Assembly (NCBI GenBank): GCA_017445015.1
Contig: JAFSVL010000040.1
Coordinates: 1-50,514 of the forward strand
Direction: 5' to 3'
DNA length: 50,514 nt
Source of the DNA: Bacteroidales bacterium
GTDB lineage: Bacteria > Bacteroidota > Bacteroidia > Bacteroidales > UBA932
Shown here: piece after piece, positions 34,324-42,949 of the stretch
How the letters are laid out: each line of letters starts with the position of its first letter
Numbering within the stretch: the stretch's first letter is position 1
Position numbers and translations under genes: made by a program
Notes under the pieces: model-generated
The model's database searches: none
Told to the model about the DNA's origin: nothing
Seen by the model: only the letters and a program-made list of their open reading frames with translations

Positions 34324-34822
34324 CGACCCAGTCCGGGCCTGCCGAGGCCGTGTCAAAGCGGAATTCTTCCCGGTTCCCGGAGGGCGTGGCTTTCCGGATA
34401 TCCGAAAGCATGAAGCGGACCGTGCCGCCCTCGGGGTGGGAAAAACTGCCCGAAACAGAAGAGGCGTCGTACTTCAGGTCCTTGATGCCTTCCAGAAAGC
34501 GCCGGGGATCCGCCAGGAGGCCGCTCGCGCCGTCGGCCATCTCGATATAGGCTTCTTTCGCCCGGGTATCTACCGTATAGACGGCGCTTCCGTCACAGAG
34601 CATCTCGATCCCGCCGCCGCTGATGCGGAAGCAATTTCCTTCGATCACCGCCGTTCCGCATCCGTTCGCGGGAACGCTGCCGTCCACGTCATATTGGTAA
34701 ACGGCGGTAATCCTGCCGCTCTCCAGCAAGGACTTGAAGTACGTGGTGGCGTCCTGGGCGCGGGCCGGGAGCACGGCGAAAGCCGTAAGCAGCAGGCAGA
34801 GGATATTAATGTTTGTACGCAT
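34301..34822 (-). CDS. LolA-like outer-membrane lipoprotein carrier
   Basis: 173 residues with a signal peptide (ILCLLLTAFAVLPARAQ) and a LolA-type half-barrel (YFKSLLESGRITAVYQYD, then strands ending FRFDTASAGPDWVVTDLR). It would chaperone lipoproteins or lipids across the periplasm. It is directly downstream of ftsK, overlapping it by 17 nt, a common Bacteroidota arrangement, so this is probably the housekeeping carrier. A second LolA-like gene at 49031 belongs to the polyketide cluster. Confidence 0.82.
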   Translation of the reverse strand: MRTNINILCLLLTAFAVLPARAQDATTYFKSLLESGRITAVYQYDVDGSVPANGCGTAVIEGNCFRISGGGIEMLCDGSAVYTVDTRAKEAYIEMADGASGLLADPRRFLEGIKDLKYDASSVSGSFSHPEGGTVRFMLSDIRKATPSGNREEFRFDTASAGPDWVVTDLRQH

Positions 34823-37235
34823 CGAGTATGGCTTGCAATGAGTCCAGGTCCGGAACCAGTACCTGCCTGGGCTTGGAGCCTTCCTGAGGTCCGACGATGC
34901 CGGCGGCTTCCAGCTGGTCCATCACACGACCTGCCTTTGCATAACCCATGCCAAGTTTGCGCTGGAGGTCTGACGTGGAACCCCGTTGCGTGGTCACGAT
35001 CATCTTGGCGGCTTCCTCGAAGCGCTCGTCCACCTCGCGCATATCGATGGATACCCCGCCGGCCTCGCCGCTGCCGTCGTTCACTTCCGGCAGGTAGTAA
35101 GGAGTGTTGTAACTCCTCCCGTAACCGGTCTGCCCGCCGATGAACGCGGTAATTTTTTCGGTTTCGTCACCGCTGATGAAAGCGCACTGCAGGCGTTCGT
35201 TGTCGATGCCTGCGGAAAGCAGCATATCGCCGCGTCCGATGAGTTTCTCTGCGCCGGGAGCGTCCAGGATGGTCTGGGAATCGATACGCGAAGCCACACG
35301 GAACGCGATGCGCAGCGGGAAGTTCGCTTTGATCTGTCCTGAAATGACATCGACGGAAGGGCGCTGGGTGGCCAGGATGACGTGCAGACCCGCCGCACGG
35401 CCTTTCTGGGCGAGACGGATGATCGAGTTGATGATGCTGCGGGCATTCTGCCGGGCGTCCGCAGAGCCTCCGGCGGACATCGTAAGGTCCGCGAACTCGT
35501 CCACGATGACGACGAGGTAGGGGAGGAAACGGTGTCCCTCGTCGGAACGGAGATGGTGTGCCTTGTATTTTTCGTTGTACAGGGTGATCTTGTTGACTCC
35601 GGCCTGGCTGAGGAGGTTGTAGCGCTCGTCCATTTCCACGCAGAGGGCACGCAGGATACGCTCCGCATCCTTGGGGTTCTTGACGATGGCCTTGTTCACC
35701 TCGTCGGATTCGGAGTTTTCCGGCATGACGGCCAGGTAGTGGTGGAGCAGGTCCCCGTAGGCGGAGAACTCCACCATCTTTGGATCGATGAACACGAATT
35801 TCAGTTCCGAAGGGTGTTTGCTGTACAGCAGGGAGGCCACGAGCACGTTGAGTCCCACGGATTTACCCTGTTTGGTGGCTCCCGCGATCAGCAGGTGCGG
35901 GGCGTCGGCCAAATCGAACACCTTGACTTTCTGCGTGATGGTATAGCCGATGGCGACGGGCAGTTCCGCCTTGGTCTTGCGGAAGGCGTCGTCGTTGAGC
36001 ATGGACTTGAGGGCGACGGTGGCGGCATGGTCGTTGGCCACTTCTATGCCGACAGAATCCGCGAGCGCGATGACACGCACGCCTTTGGCGCTCATGGACA
36101 TGGCGATATCCTCCTGGAGACGCTTGATGTCGGCAATGCGTACGCCCGGCGCGGGATATACCTTATACAGGGTGACGGTGGGCCCGACGACGGCCTTCAC
36201 GTCCGCAATCTGGATCTTGTAGTTGGCGAGTGCCGTACGGATGCGGTTGTTGTTGCGGTTCAGTTCCTCGTCGGACACCTCGCGGTTGCCGCTGCTGTAA
36301 CTTTCCAGCAAGTCCAGTCCCGGGAATTTATATTTGGGCAGGCCGTCGGGCGGATCCAGACGGTTGTCGATGGGCTTCAGAGGTTCACGCACTTCCTTTT
36401 CCAGATCGTCGGTGCGGATGGCTTCGAAACTCCCTTCTGCCGCGACAGGCTCCGGTTCCGTTCCCGCTGTCCGGGTAACTTCAGGCACCGCTTCGGGCTC
36501 GGGCTCGGGTTCGGGTTCCGGTTCCGGTTCGGGCTCGGGTTCCGGCGTTTCGCGGGCGGCCTCCCGGGCGGCCCTGCGCGCTTCACGGCGCTCCGCCCGT
36601 TCCGCCTTGCGGCGTTCACGTTCCTTGCGCGCCGCATCTTCCTCTTCCGCACTGCGGGGCTTGCCGATCGAGCCGAGCCAGCGGTTAAAGGTATCGCTGC
36701 AGAAAAACAGCACACAGGCCATCAGGATGGTGATCAGGAAACCGGGAATCACTTGTCCCGTCAGATTGATGAGTGCGGAGACCACGCTCGCGCCGCAGGC
36801 CCCTCCGAGTCCGTAACCCAACGCGTTCTGCATGCCGCTCAGGGTGCCGATGTATCCCAGCAGCAGACTCCCGACAAAGGCGCCGGAGAGCGGGAGCAGC
36901 GTGCTCTTTACCAGCGAAGGCTGCCATTTTTCCAGGAAAAGCCGGCAGAAAAGCGCAGCGGGAATGACCAGAAGCAGGAAGGCGGCGGGACCGAAACAGC
37001 GCCCGACGAGCAGCCAGGCGGTCCACCAGCCGAATTTCCCGGCGGTGTTGTGGACGACGGTGCTGCGGGCCATGTTTTCCCCGTCCCCGAGCAGGCTCAT
37101 GTCGGCTTTCCAGGTGAACAGGTAGGACAAGAAAGCCGTGAATAAAAATAAAGTCAGCGCACCAAAGCAAAGTCCGGCTATTTTTCGTGCGGCTTCCTTA
37201 CGCTCGTCATCCCAGTTGTCCCAGAAAAATCTCAT
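34806..37235 (-). CDS. ftsK: DNA translocase FtsK/SpoIIIE
   Basis: 809 residues. Four N-terminal membrane helices (to about residue 190) anchor it at the septum. A charged linker with an Arg/Ala-rich stretch and a (Glu-Pro)n run follows (about residues 230-250). The motor domain has Walker A GATKQGKSVG (Lys458) and Walker B LVVIVDEFADL. The C-terminal gamma winged helix (GSTSDLQRKLGMGYAKAGR) reads polar DNA sequences. It pumps chromosome ends and activates XerCD dimer resolution during division. It overlaps the DUF4290 gene by 4 nt. Confidence 0.97.
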   Translation of the reverse strand: MRFFWDNWDDERKEAARKIAGLCFGALTLFLFTAFLSYLFTWKADMSLLGDGENMARSTVVHNTAGKFGWWTAWLLVGRCFGPAAFLLLVIPAALFCRLFLEKWQPSLVKSTLLPLSGAFVGSLLLGYIGTLSGMQNALGYGLGGACGASVVSALINLTGQVIPGFLITILMACVLFFCSDTFNRWLGSIGKPRSAEEEDAARKERERRKAERAERREARRAAREAARETPEPEPEPEPEPEPEPEPEAVPEVTRTAGTEPEPVAAEGSFEAIRTDDLEKEVREPLKPIDNRLDPPDGLPKYKFPGLDLLESYSSGNREVSDEELNRNNNRIRTALANYKIQIADVKAVVGPTVTLYKVYPAPGVRIADIKRLQEDIAMSMSAKGVRVIALADSVGIEVANDHAATVALKSMLNDDAFRKTKAELPVAIGYTITQKVKVFDLADAPHLLIAGATKQGKSVGLNVLVASLLYSKHPSELKFVFIDPKMVEFSAYGDLLHHYLAVMPENSESDEVNKAIVKNPKDAERILRALCVEMDERYNLLSQAGVNKITLYNEKYKAHHLRSDEGHRFLPYLVVIVDEFADLTMSAGGSADARQNARSIINSIIRLAQKGRAAGLHVILATQRPSVDVISGQIKANFPLRIAFRVASRIDSQTILDAPGAEKLIGRGDMLLSAGIDNERLQCAFISGDETEKITAFIGGQTGYGRSYNTPYYLPEVNDGSGEAGGVSIDMREVDERFEEAAKMIVTTQRGSTSDLQRKLGMGYAKAGRVMDQLEAAGIVGPQEGSKPRQVLVPDLDSLQAILDAYKH
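36491..36544 (-). repeat. hexanucleotide repeat encoding (Glu-Pro)n in FtsK
   Basis: Nine imperfect 6-bp units of the form GGYTCS (plus strand) encode alternating Glu and Pro in the FtsK linker. The units are nearly identical, so slippage could change linker length in whole dipeptides without breaking the frame. Confidence 0.8.
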
Positions 37236-37882
37236 TTTTTACGGCCCTTGAATTTTTTGCGCGAATCGCGGTTCCCTTTGCTGAAGCTGCTGTTCATCCC
37301 CAGGCTGGGGCGGGAGAAATTGGCGTCCGAGGCAATTTTCTCCAGCATGATTCCCTCAGGAACATGGAGGCGGCCGCCGGAAAGTTTTTCGATGTCGTTG
37401 AAGATGGTCTCGTCTGCGACGCTGTCCTTGTTCCAGATCAGGTACTGCTGCCGCATGTAGATGGCAAGGGCGCGGATCAGCCTGGTTTTCATCTCCCCTT
37501 CGGGCTCTTCGCAGAGCAGGTCGATGATTTTTTCTATGTTGCGGCCGTAATGGGTGGCGCGGATCCGCGTGTCCTTCATCGGAAGCGGGACGGGGCGGGT
37601 CGTGAACTGTGTCTCGGACGGAGCGGGCCAGGGGGAATCGATGTCGAGCCCCGGGCCGGCCATCATGTAAAGATGGTCCCAGAGTTTGTGTTCGAAGTTT
37701 TCCTTGTCCTGGACATGCTGCTGCGCACAGAGGATGGCCATCGCACGGACAATCGCCGCCGCCTGCGCGCTGCGCTTCCCGCGGTCTTCGATTTCCTTCA
37801 GCCCCTCGGCCATTTCGAGGATGTATCGCCCGTATTCGGGCATCTTGACAGGTTCTTTTTCGGTATTGTAATAGAGTTTCAT
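37232..37882 (-). CDS. DUF4290 family protein
   Basis: 216 residues, mostly helical and soluble, with a basic C-terminal tail (KGNRDSRKKFKGRKK) that could bind nucleic acid. It matches the DUF4290 family, found next to ftsK in Bacteroidota. No catalytic motif is visible. It is the first gene of the DUF4290-ftsK-LolA minus-strand operon, preceded by a TATCTTTG promoter element, and overlaps ftsK by 4 nt. A role near cell division or chromosome segregation is inferred from position only. Confidence 0.8.
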   Translation of the reverse strand: MKLYYNTEKEPVKMPEYGRYILEMAEGLKEIEDRGKRSAQAAAIVRAMAILCAQQHVQDKENFEHKLWDHLYMMAGPGLDIDSPWPAPSETQFTTRPVPLPMKDTRIRATHYGRNIEKIIDLLCEEPEGEMKTRLIRALAIYMRQQYLIWNKDSVADETIFNDIEKLSGGRLHVPEGIMLEKIASDANFSRPSLGMNSSFSKGNRDSRKKFKGRKK

Positions 37883-37902
37883 CGGACTTTGATTGAGAGT
37901 GA

Positions 37903-37910
37903 CAAAGATA
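37903..37910 (-). promoter_or_regulatory. -7 element for DUF4290-ftsK operon
   Basis: A perfect TATCTTTG (37910 down to 37903) lies 20 bp before the DUF4290 ATG. The -33 box is unclear. Confidence 0.5.
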
Positions 37911-37924
37911 ACGAAAAAAATTCA

Positions 37925-37932
37925 TACATTTG
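37925..37932 (+). promoter_or_regulatory. -7 element for the kinase-PqqD-ABC cassette
   Basis: A perfect TAnnTTTG (TACATTTG) lies at 37925-37932, 20 bp before the ATG at 37953. An upstream ATG at 37948 gives only Met-Glu-stop and overlaps the true start (ATGGAATGA), which could act as a tiny leader. The -33 box is weak. It faces the ftsK-operon element only 14 bp away. Confidence 0.5.
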
Positions 37933-37952
37933 TAAGTTGAAACAAAAATGGA

Positions 37953-38834
37953 ATGACAAAATCCTATCAAGTCGCCGGACACGTTTTTAACCTTTGTCTT
38001 CCCGATGATTTTCCCTTCTGGGACGGGCTGGATGCCTATCGCCCCTTTGAGGTGCCCCTGGATGCGGCACCGGCCTTCACGCTGGAAATCACGGAAGAGC
38101 CCGTTGAGAGCGAGGGGATGGAAAAAATGTTCGACGCGCCGACGGAGGATGGGGAAACCGTCATCAAACTCTATCGCGGCGCGCAGACCTGGGTATTTGA
38201 AATGTCCCCCGACGCCCGTGTGCGCACCGTCGCACGCCTGGCGGCGAATGCTGATTTCAGCCGCGGGAAATTATACTTCTGCGCCCATTCACGCAGGGCG
38301 GAACTTTTTTCCGTCAATAATGCGCTGATGCTCCTCTTTGCTTTCCGTACGGCCGGCATGGGCACGCTGGAAATGCATGCGTCCGTCATCATGAACGGCG
38401 GCAGGGCCTTCCTCTTCCTGGCAAAGAGCGGTACCGGAAAAAGCACCCACAGCCAGCTCTGGCTCAAAAATGTCCCGGGCAGCGAATTGCTCAATGACGA
38501 CAATCCCATCGTGCGCGTCCATCCGGAGGACGGGAGCGTCAAGGTATATGGTTCCCCCTGGAGCGGCAAGACGCCTTGTTATAAGAATCTGGTGGCCGAC
38601 GCCGGTGCCTTCGTACAGATCCGCCGTTGTCCGGAAAACAAGATTTCGAAATTGTCGTTATTCGAATCCTATGTGCTGCTCTATACCTCGTCGTCGGGCC
38701 TGAAGACGGACAGCGCCATGGCGGACGGCCTTCACGCGACGATGGAATCCATCGCCGTGAACTGTCCCTGCTACGTGCTCGACTGCCGTCCTGACGACGA
38801 AGCGGCCATGGTCTGTTCCCAAGCGGTCCTATAG
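37953..38834 (+). CDS. HPr-kinase/PEPCK-like nucleotide-binding protein
   Basis: 293 residues. After a 150-residue N-terminal domain of no known type comes a P-loop, FLAKSGTGKSTHS (Lys163), then NDDNP (Asp182-Asp183, the expected metal/base aspartates of HPr kinases) and GSPWSGKTP, a motif shared by HPrK and PEP carboxykinase relatives. Such kinases occur in lasso-peptide and other RiPP loci, where some phosphorylate the peptide. It heads a run with S26-like, PqqD and ABC genes. The substrate could be a peptide, or the STAS protein encoded 4 kb downstream. The catalytic machinery looks complete; the function is not established. Confidence 0.8.
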   Translation: MTKSYQVAGHVFNLCLPDDFPFWDGLDAYRPFEVPLDAAPAFTLEITEEPVESEGMEKMFDAPTEDGETVIKLYRGAQTWVFEMSPDARVRTVARLAANADFSRGKLYFCAHSRRAELFSVNNALMLLFAFRTAGMGTLEMHASVIMNGGRAFLFLAKSGTGKSTHSQLWLKNVPGSELLNDDNPIVRVHPEDGSVKVYGSPWSGKTPCYKNLVADAGAFVQIRRCPENKISKLSLFESYVLLYTSSSGLKTDSAMADGLHATMESIAVNCPCYVLDCRPDDEAAMVCSQAVL

Positions 38835-38837
38835 GTG

Positions 38838-39326
38838 ATGGAGAAGACGCATAAACTCATTCTGCCCAACGCGGAACTGCTCGGCGAGGTGGTCCGCCTG
38901 CTTGCCGCGGGGAAGGAAGTCATCCTTTCCACCAAAGGCGCAAGCATGATGCCGTTCATCCATACGAACCGGGACAGCGTGATGCTGGTCCGCCGGGACC
39001 GATTGCAGGTGGGCGATATCGCCCTTGGCGAAATTGCCCGCGGCCGCTACGTGCTGCACCGCATCGCGGCCATCGACGGCGAGAAGGTGACCTTGCGCGG
39101 GGACGGGAATCTCCGGGGGACGGAACGCTGCCGCCTGGACCACATCTATGGCGTCGCCACGCAGATCATCCGTCCCGACGGGAAGACCATCGATGCGGAA
39201 TCGCCCCGGTTCAAGCGGCGCGCACGGCGCTGGAATGCCCTGCCGGTCCCCGTCAGGCATGTGTTCCTTGCACTCTACCGCCGTATGCTCGGCATCCCAA
39301 GAAATATCAATCAAATCCAAGAATAG
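38838..39326 (+). CDS. S24/S26-type peptidase-like protein
   Basis: 162 residues without a clear membrane anchor at the N-terminus. Nucleophile Ser36 lies in KGASMMPFI, and the second signal-peptidase box is GRYVLHRI. The residue before Arg75 is His74, as in SipW/ER-type signal peptidases, which use a Ser-His arrangement instead of Ser-Lys. It would cleave a leader or signal from a partner of this cassette. ATG 38838 follows the kinase stop by 3 nt; the PqqD gene begins on the next base after its stop. Confidence 0.78.
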   Translation: MEKTHKLILPNAELLGEVVRLLAAGKEVILSTKGASMMPFIHTNRDSVMLVRRDRLQVGDIALGEIARGRYVLHRIAAIDGEKVTLRGDGNLRGTERCRLDHIYGVATQIIRPDGKTIDAESPRFKRRARRWNALPVPVRHVFLALYRRMLGIPRNINQIQE

Positions 39327-39596
39327 ATGAGAACCGTAGAAGGATTCAGACTCAGGCCCCTCGGCGCTGAGTTCATTGTGACCGGAGAAAGCATCAAGCA
39401 GGTCAATTTCAATAAGATGATCTCCCTCAATGAAAGTGCCGCCTATCTCTGGCGTGAAGTGGAGGGGAAAGACTTCAGCGTGGACGACCTGGCGGACCTG
39501 CTGGTAGCGCGTTACGAAATCGACCGTGAAACCGCCCTCAAGGATTCCGGAGCCATTGCTGAAAAGTGGATTGAAGCGGGAATCGTCGAGGCTTAG
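39327..39596 (+). CDS. PqqD-like protein (RiPP recognition element fold)
   Basis: 89 residues with the PqqD winged-helix pattern: N-terminal strands (GFRLRPLGAEFIV), MISLNESAAYLWREVEGKDFSVDDLADLL and a final helix. PqqD domains bind the leader of ribosomal peptides and present it to modifying enzymes. Here it stands alone between a peptidase-like and an ABC exporter gene. No radical-SAM, cyclodehydratase or transglutaminase partner is in the window, so the modification may be made by the kinase-like protein. It abuts the S26-like gene and lies 6 nt before the ABC gene. Confidence 0.85.
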   Translation: MRTVEGFRLRPLGAEFIVTGESIKQVNFNKMISLNESAAYLWREVEGKDFSVDDLADLLVARYEIDRETALKDSGAIAEKWIEAGIVEA

Positions 39597-39602
39597 CTGC
39601 CG

Positions 39603-41294
39603 ATGAGGAATTTCCGTTCCTGCCTGCAGTCCCTCTGGCGCAGGATGCGCCATGTGCGGCCGAAACTCGCGCTGAGCGTGGGTATCGGGCTGCTGAGCGT
39701 TTCCGCGTCGCTGGGTTTTGTCTGGGCCTCAAAGCGCGTAGTGGATATCGCTACCGGGAATATTGACGCCTCCTTCGGGCGCGCCGTGGCCCTGATGGCC
39801 GGTATCATGCTCTGCGAAATCCTTTTCCGGACGGTGGAGCGCTGGTGGAACGGTTATATTACCGTCGATACGCAGAACCGCTTGCGGGCCTCCCTCTTCG
39901 GGCGCGTGATGTGCAGCGTGTGGCAGGGACGGGAAAAAATGCACAGCGGCGATACCGTCAACCGGCTTGAGGAAGATATCCGCGTCGGCGTCGATTTTAT
40001 CTGTTCGACGGTTCCGGAATGTATCGTGACGCTGGTGCAGCTGCTCTCCGCGGCGGCGTTTCTCTTCGTCCTGTCGCCGTCGCTGGCCTGGATCCTGCTG
40101 CTCATCATGCCCGCCGCCCTGCTTGGAAGCCGGCTCTTTTTCCGCAGGATGCGTCACATCACCGGACAGATCAGGGCGGGGGACAGTGCCGTGCAGGGCT
40201 TTATGCAGGAGAACCTGCAGCACCGCATGCTTATCCGGACCCTGTCAGGTACGCAGGGAGTCCTGCGGAAACTCGACGCGCTGCAGGCCTATGTGCGCCA
40301 GCGCACCGTCAGCCGTCTGGGTTACGGCGCCGTATCCCGCCTGTTCATCAGTGCGGGTTTTGCCGCGGGGTACGCCGTCGCCTTTTTCTGGGGGGCTTTC
40401 GGCCTGAAAGACGGGACGGTGACCTATGGTATGATGGTAGCATTCCTGCAACTGGTAAGCCGCGTGCAGCGCCCGATGGCCGATATTACCCGGCATATCC
40501 CGTCGTTTATCCGGGCGCTTGCATCCGAAGAACGCCTGATGGAACTGGAAGAACTCGAACAGGAGGAGGAAGAAGAACCCGTCCGTTTCAAGGGGGCTCC
40601 CGGCCTGCGTGTCTCCGGGCTGGGATACCGTTACCCCGATGCCGTGAGGCCCGTACTGGAAGGCTTGGATTTTGATTTCAAACCCGGGAGCCTGACCGTC
40701 GTCACCGGTCCGACGGGGGCGGGGAAGAGTACGCTTACGCGCATTCTGCTGGGCCTGTTGAAGCCTGTTTCCGGCAGGGTTGAACTGTATCCCGCCGAGG
40801 GAGACAGTACTCCCGCCGCTGCTCCGGGCCCCGGTACGCGTTGCAACTTCATGTATGTCCCGCAGGGCAATTCCCTGATGAGCGGGACCGTGCGCGGGAA
40901 CCTTCTGCTTGCGGATCCGCAAGCCGACGACGCGCGTCTCAAGGAGGTTCTGCACATCGCGGCGGCGGATTTCGTCTTTTCCCTGCCGCAGGGACTGGAC
41001 ACCCCCTGTGCTGAAATCGGCGGGGGGCTCAGCGAAGGTCAGGCCCAGCGCATCGCGATCGCCCGGGCACTCCTCCGTCCCGGCGGCATCCTGATCCTGG
41101 ACGAAGCGACATCGGCCCTCGACGCCGGGACGGAGGAGCGCCTGCTGGAAATGATGGCCGGGCGGTACAAGGGCCTGAAAACGATTATCTGCATCACGCA
41201 CAGGGAGGCGGTTTCCCGCCTTGCGGATGTGGAACTTGCGATTCCGGACATCCTGCACAAAGAGAAGGTATGGCAAAGATTAGCAGCAGGATAG
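39603..41294 (+). CDS. ABC exporter, fused permease and ATPase
   Basis: 563 residues, a half-transporter of the type I exporter class. Six membrane helices span roughly residues 20-310. The nucleotide-binding domain has Walker A GPTGAGKST (Lys375), signature LSEGQAQR, Walker B ILILDEATSAL and the H-loop ITHRE. There is no N-terminal C39 peptidase domain, so any leader cleavage must come from elsewhere, possibly the S24/S26-like neighbour. It is probably a homodimer that exports the product of the cassette. Its 3' end overlaps the phosphatase gene by 25 nt. Confidence 0.92.
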   Translation: MRNFRSCLQSLWRRMRHVRPKLALSVGIGLLSVSASLGFVWASKRVVDIATGNIDASFGRAVALMAGIMLCEILFRTVERWWNGYITVDTQNRLRASLFGRVMCSVWQGREKMHSGDTVNRLEEDIRVGVDFICSTVPECIVTLVQLLSAAAFLFVLSPSLAWILLLIMPAALLGSRLFFRRMRHITGQIRAGDSAVQGFMQENLQHRMLIRTLSGTQGVLRKLDALQAYVRQRTVSRLGYGAVSRLFISAGFAAGYAVAFFWGAFGLKDGTVTYGMMVAFLQLVSRVQRPMADITRHIPSFIRALASEERLMELEELEQEEEEEPVRFKGAPGLRVSGLGYRYPDAVRPVLEGLDFDFKPGSLTVVTGPTGAGKSTLTRILLGLLKPVSGRVELYPAEGDSTPAAAPGPGTRCNFMYVPQGNSLMSGTVRGNLLLADPQADDARLKEVLHIAAADFVFSLPQGLDTPCAEIGGGLSEGQAQRIAIARALLRPGGILILDEATSALDAGTEERLLEMMAGRYKGLKTIICITHREAVSRLADVELAIPDILHKEKVWQRLAAG

Positions 41295-42949
41295 CCCGGA
41301 TCGGAATTGTTGTCATCGCCGCGCTGATGGTGGAGACCGTTGCGCTCATCCAATACTTCAGTGTGCGGCGCGTCATCGAGGACGACAACTTTGTCCGGTC
41401 CCGGATCGTCTTGGGGGCGATGCGGGATGAGGTAAGCCACAAACTGGAACTTGTGGAACTGACCATGCAGGAGAATCAGCGGAATATCCGGCAGGCCCTC
41501 GGAAGGCCCGATTCCCTGTTCAGGGCCGTCGAGCACCTGATTGACGACAATCCGATCATCGTGGGAGGCTGCCTGGCCTTTATTCCGGATTATTACCCCT
41601 CGCGCGGACGCCTTTTCGAACCTTATGTCGCTAAGAATGAAAAGGGTTTTCATGCCGAACAAATTGCAAGTCCGCATCACGATTATACGCTGAATCCGGC
41701 CTACATCCAAGTGATGGAAGGGCATGGCCCGGTCTGGTCGGATCCTTATTTGTACGGTGATTCTTCGCCCAGGAGCCTGACGACGTATTCCTTTCCGGTG
41801 ACGGACCCGGCGGGGAAGACCGTCGCCGTCTGCGGGCTGGATGTCGATCTGTCCTGGCTGGGCGATGTGCTCAATGCGCGGCAGCATTTCCGCTCGTCCT
41901 TCGCGCTATTGCTGACGGAAGACGGAAAACTCGTGGCCGGACCTCCGGCAGGCAGGACGCCGGAGAGAGAGGTGTTACGGGTGCTGGATTACCTTTCCGG
42001 CGGCCGTCTGGACAAGCGTTTTGCCGCGGTTCCGTCCATCCGGCTCGAGAAGGCGCCTCACTGGCAGTTGGTGCAGGTGTATTACCGGAACGAGCTTTAT
42101 GCCCCGCTGCGCAAGATGCATCTGCTGCATCTCTCTTTGATCCTGATCGGGCTGCTGATGCTCCTGCTGATGATCAACCGCTATGCCCGCAATGAACAGA
42201 AACTCTATGAGGCCGGGATCGAACAGGCCCGTATCGGCAGTGAACTGGCGGTTGCCGGCCGGATACAGGCTTCCATGCTTCCGAAAATCTTCCCGGACGG
42301 AGTGTATGGTGTCCTTGCTCCGGCGCGGGAAGTGGGCGGGGACCTATATGACTGCTTCCTGCGGGACGGCAAGCTTTTCTTCTGCATCGGCGATGTCAGC
42401 GGGAAGGGAGTGCCGTCGGCCATGATCATGTCAAAGGTCCATTCCCTTTTCCGGGTCCTCTCGGAACGGGAAGACAGTCCGGCGCTGATCGCCGGGCACT
42501 TGAACCAGCTGGCTTGCAGGAACAATGAAACCAACGCCTTTGTGACCTTCTTTTTGGGCATCCTGGATCCGCAGGACGGTGCGCTGGTTTATTGCAACGC
42601 CGGTCATGACCGCCCCGTATGGTTGAACGGTGATACGGTATCCCTGCTTCCTGCCGAGTCCAACCTGCCCCTCGGGGTTTTCCCGGATATTTCCTATGTG
42701 GAGCAATCCTGCCTCCTGAAGGAAGGCGACGGGCTTTTCTTATATACCGACGGGCTCACGGAAGCCCGGAATCCGGAGTATAAGCTGTTTATGCGGGAAC
42801 GGATGCTGGCGGAACTTTCACGCTGCCGGGAACTCCCGGCCCGGGCATTGGTCGAAGCCATGCTTGCGGCGGTCGGGCAATTCGTAGCCGGCGCCCCGCA
42901 GAGCGACGATCTGACGATGCTGTATATTTCAAGAAAATCAATAGTATGA
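41270..42949 (+). CDS. membrane sensor SpoIIE/RsbU-type PP2C phosphatase
   Basis: 559 residues. Helix one (about 8-28) and helix two (about 285-303) flank a 250-residue extracytoplasmic sensor resembling a Cache domain. No HAMP is evident; a short coiled-coil linker leads to the PP2C domain. The metal-binding aspartates are all present: Asp358 (VGGDLYD), Asp375 (IGDVSGKG), Asp494 (YTDGLTEA) and Asp546-547 (SDDLT). It should dephosphorylate a Ser/Thr-phosphorylated STAS protein, most simply the one encoded next. It is translationally overlapped with the ABC gene, tying signal sensing to transport. Confidence 0.9.
   Translation: MAKISSRIARIGIVVIAALMVETVALIQYFSVRRVIEDDNFVRSRIVLGAMRDEVSHKLELVELTMQENQRNIRQALGRPDSLFRAVEHLIDDNPIIVGGCLAFIPDYYPSRGRLFEPYVAKNEKGFHAEQIASPHHDYTLNPAYIQVMEGHGPVWSDPYLYGDSSPRSLTTYSFPVTDPAGKTVAVCGLDVDLSWLGDVLNARQHFRSSFALLLTEDGKLVAGPPAGRTPEREVLRVLDYLSGGRLDKRFAAVPSIRLEKAPHWQLVQVYYRNELYAPLRKMHLLHLSLILIGLLMLLLMINRYARNEQKLYEAGIEQARIGSELAVAGRIQASMLPKIFPDGVYGVLAPAREVGGDLYDCFLRDGKLFFCIGDVSGKGVPSAMIMSKVHSLFRVLSEREDSPALIAGHLNQLACRNNETNAFVTFFLGILDPQDGALVYCNAGHDRPVWLNGDTVSLLPAESNLPLGVFPDISYVEQSCLLKEGDGLFLYTDGLTEARNPEYKLFMRERMLAELSRCRELPARALVEAMLAAVGQFVAGAPQSDDLTMLYISRKSIV

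Noticed and set aside
35382-37145. 587-codon plus-strand frame opposite ftsK
   Set aside because: FtsK motifs are on the minus strand. The plus frame shows only low-complexity Gly/Phe/Arg segments opposite the Glu-Pro repeat.
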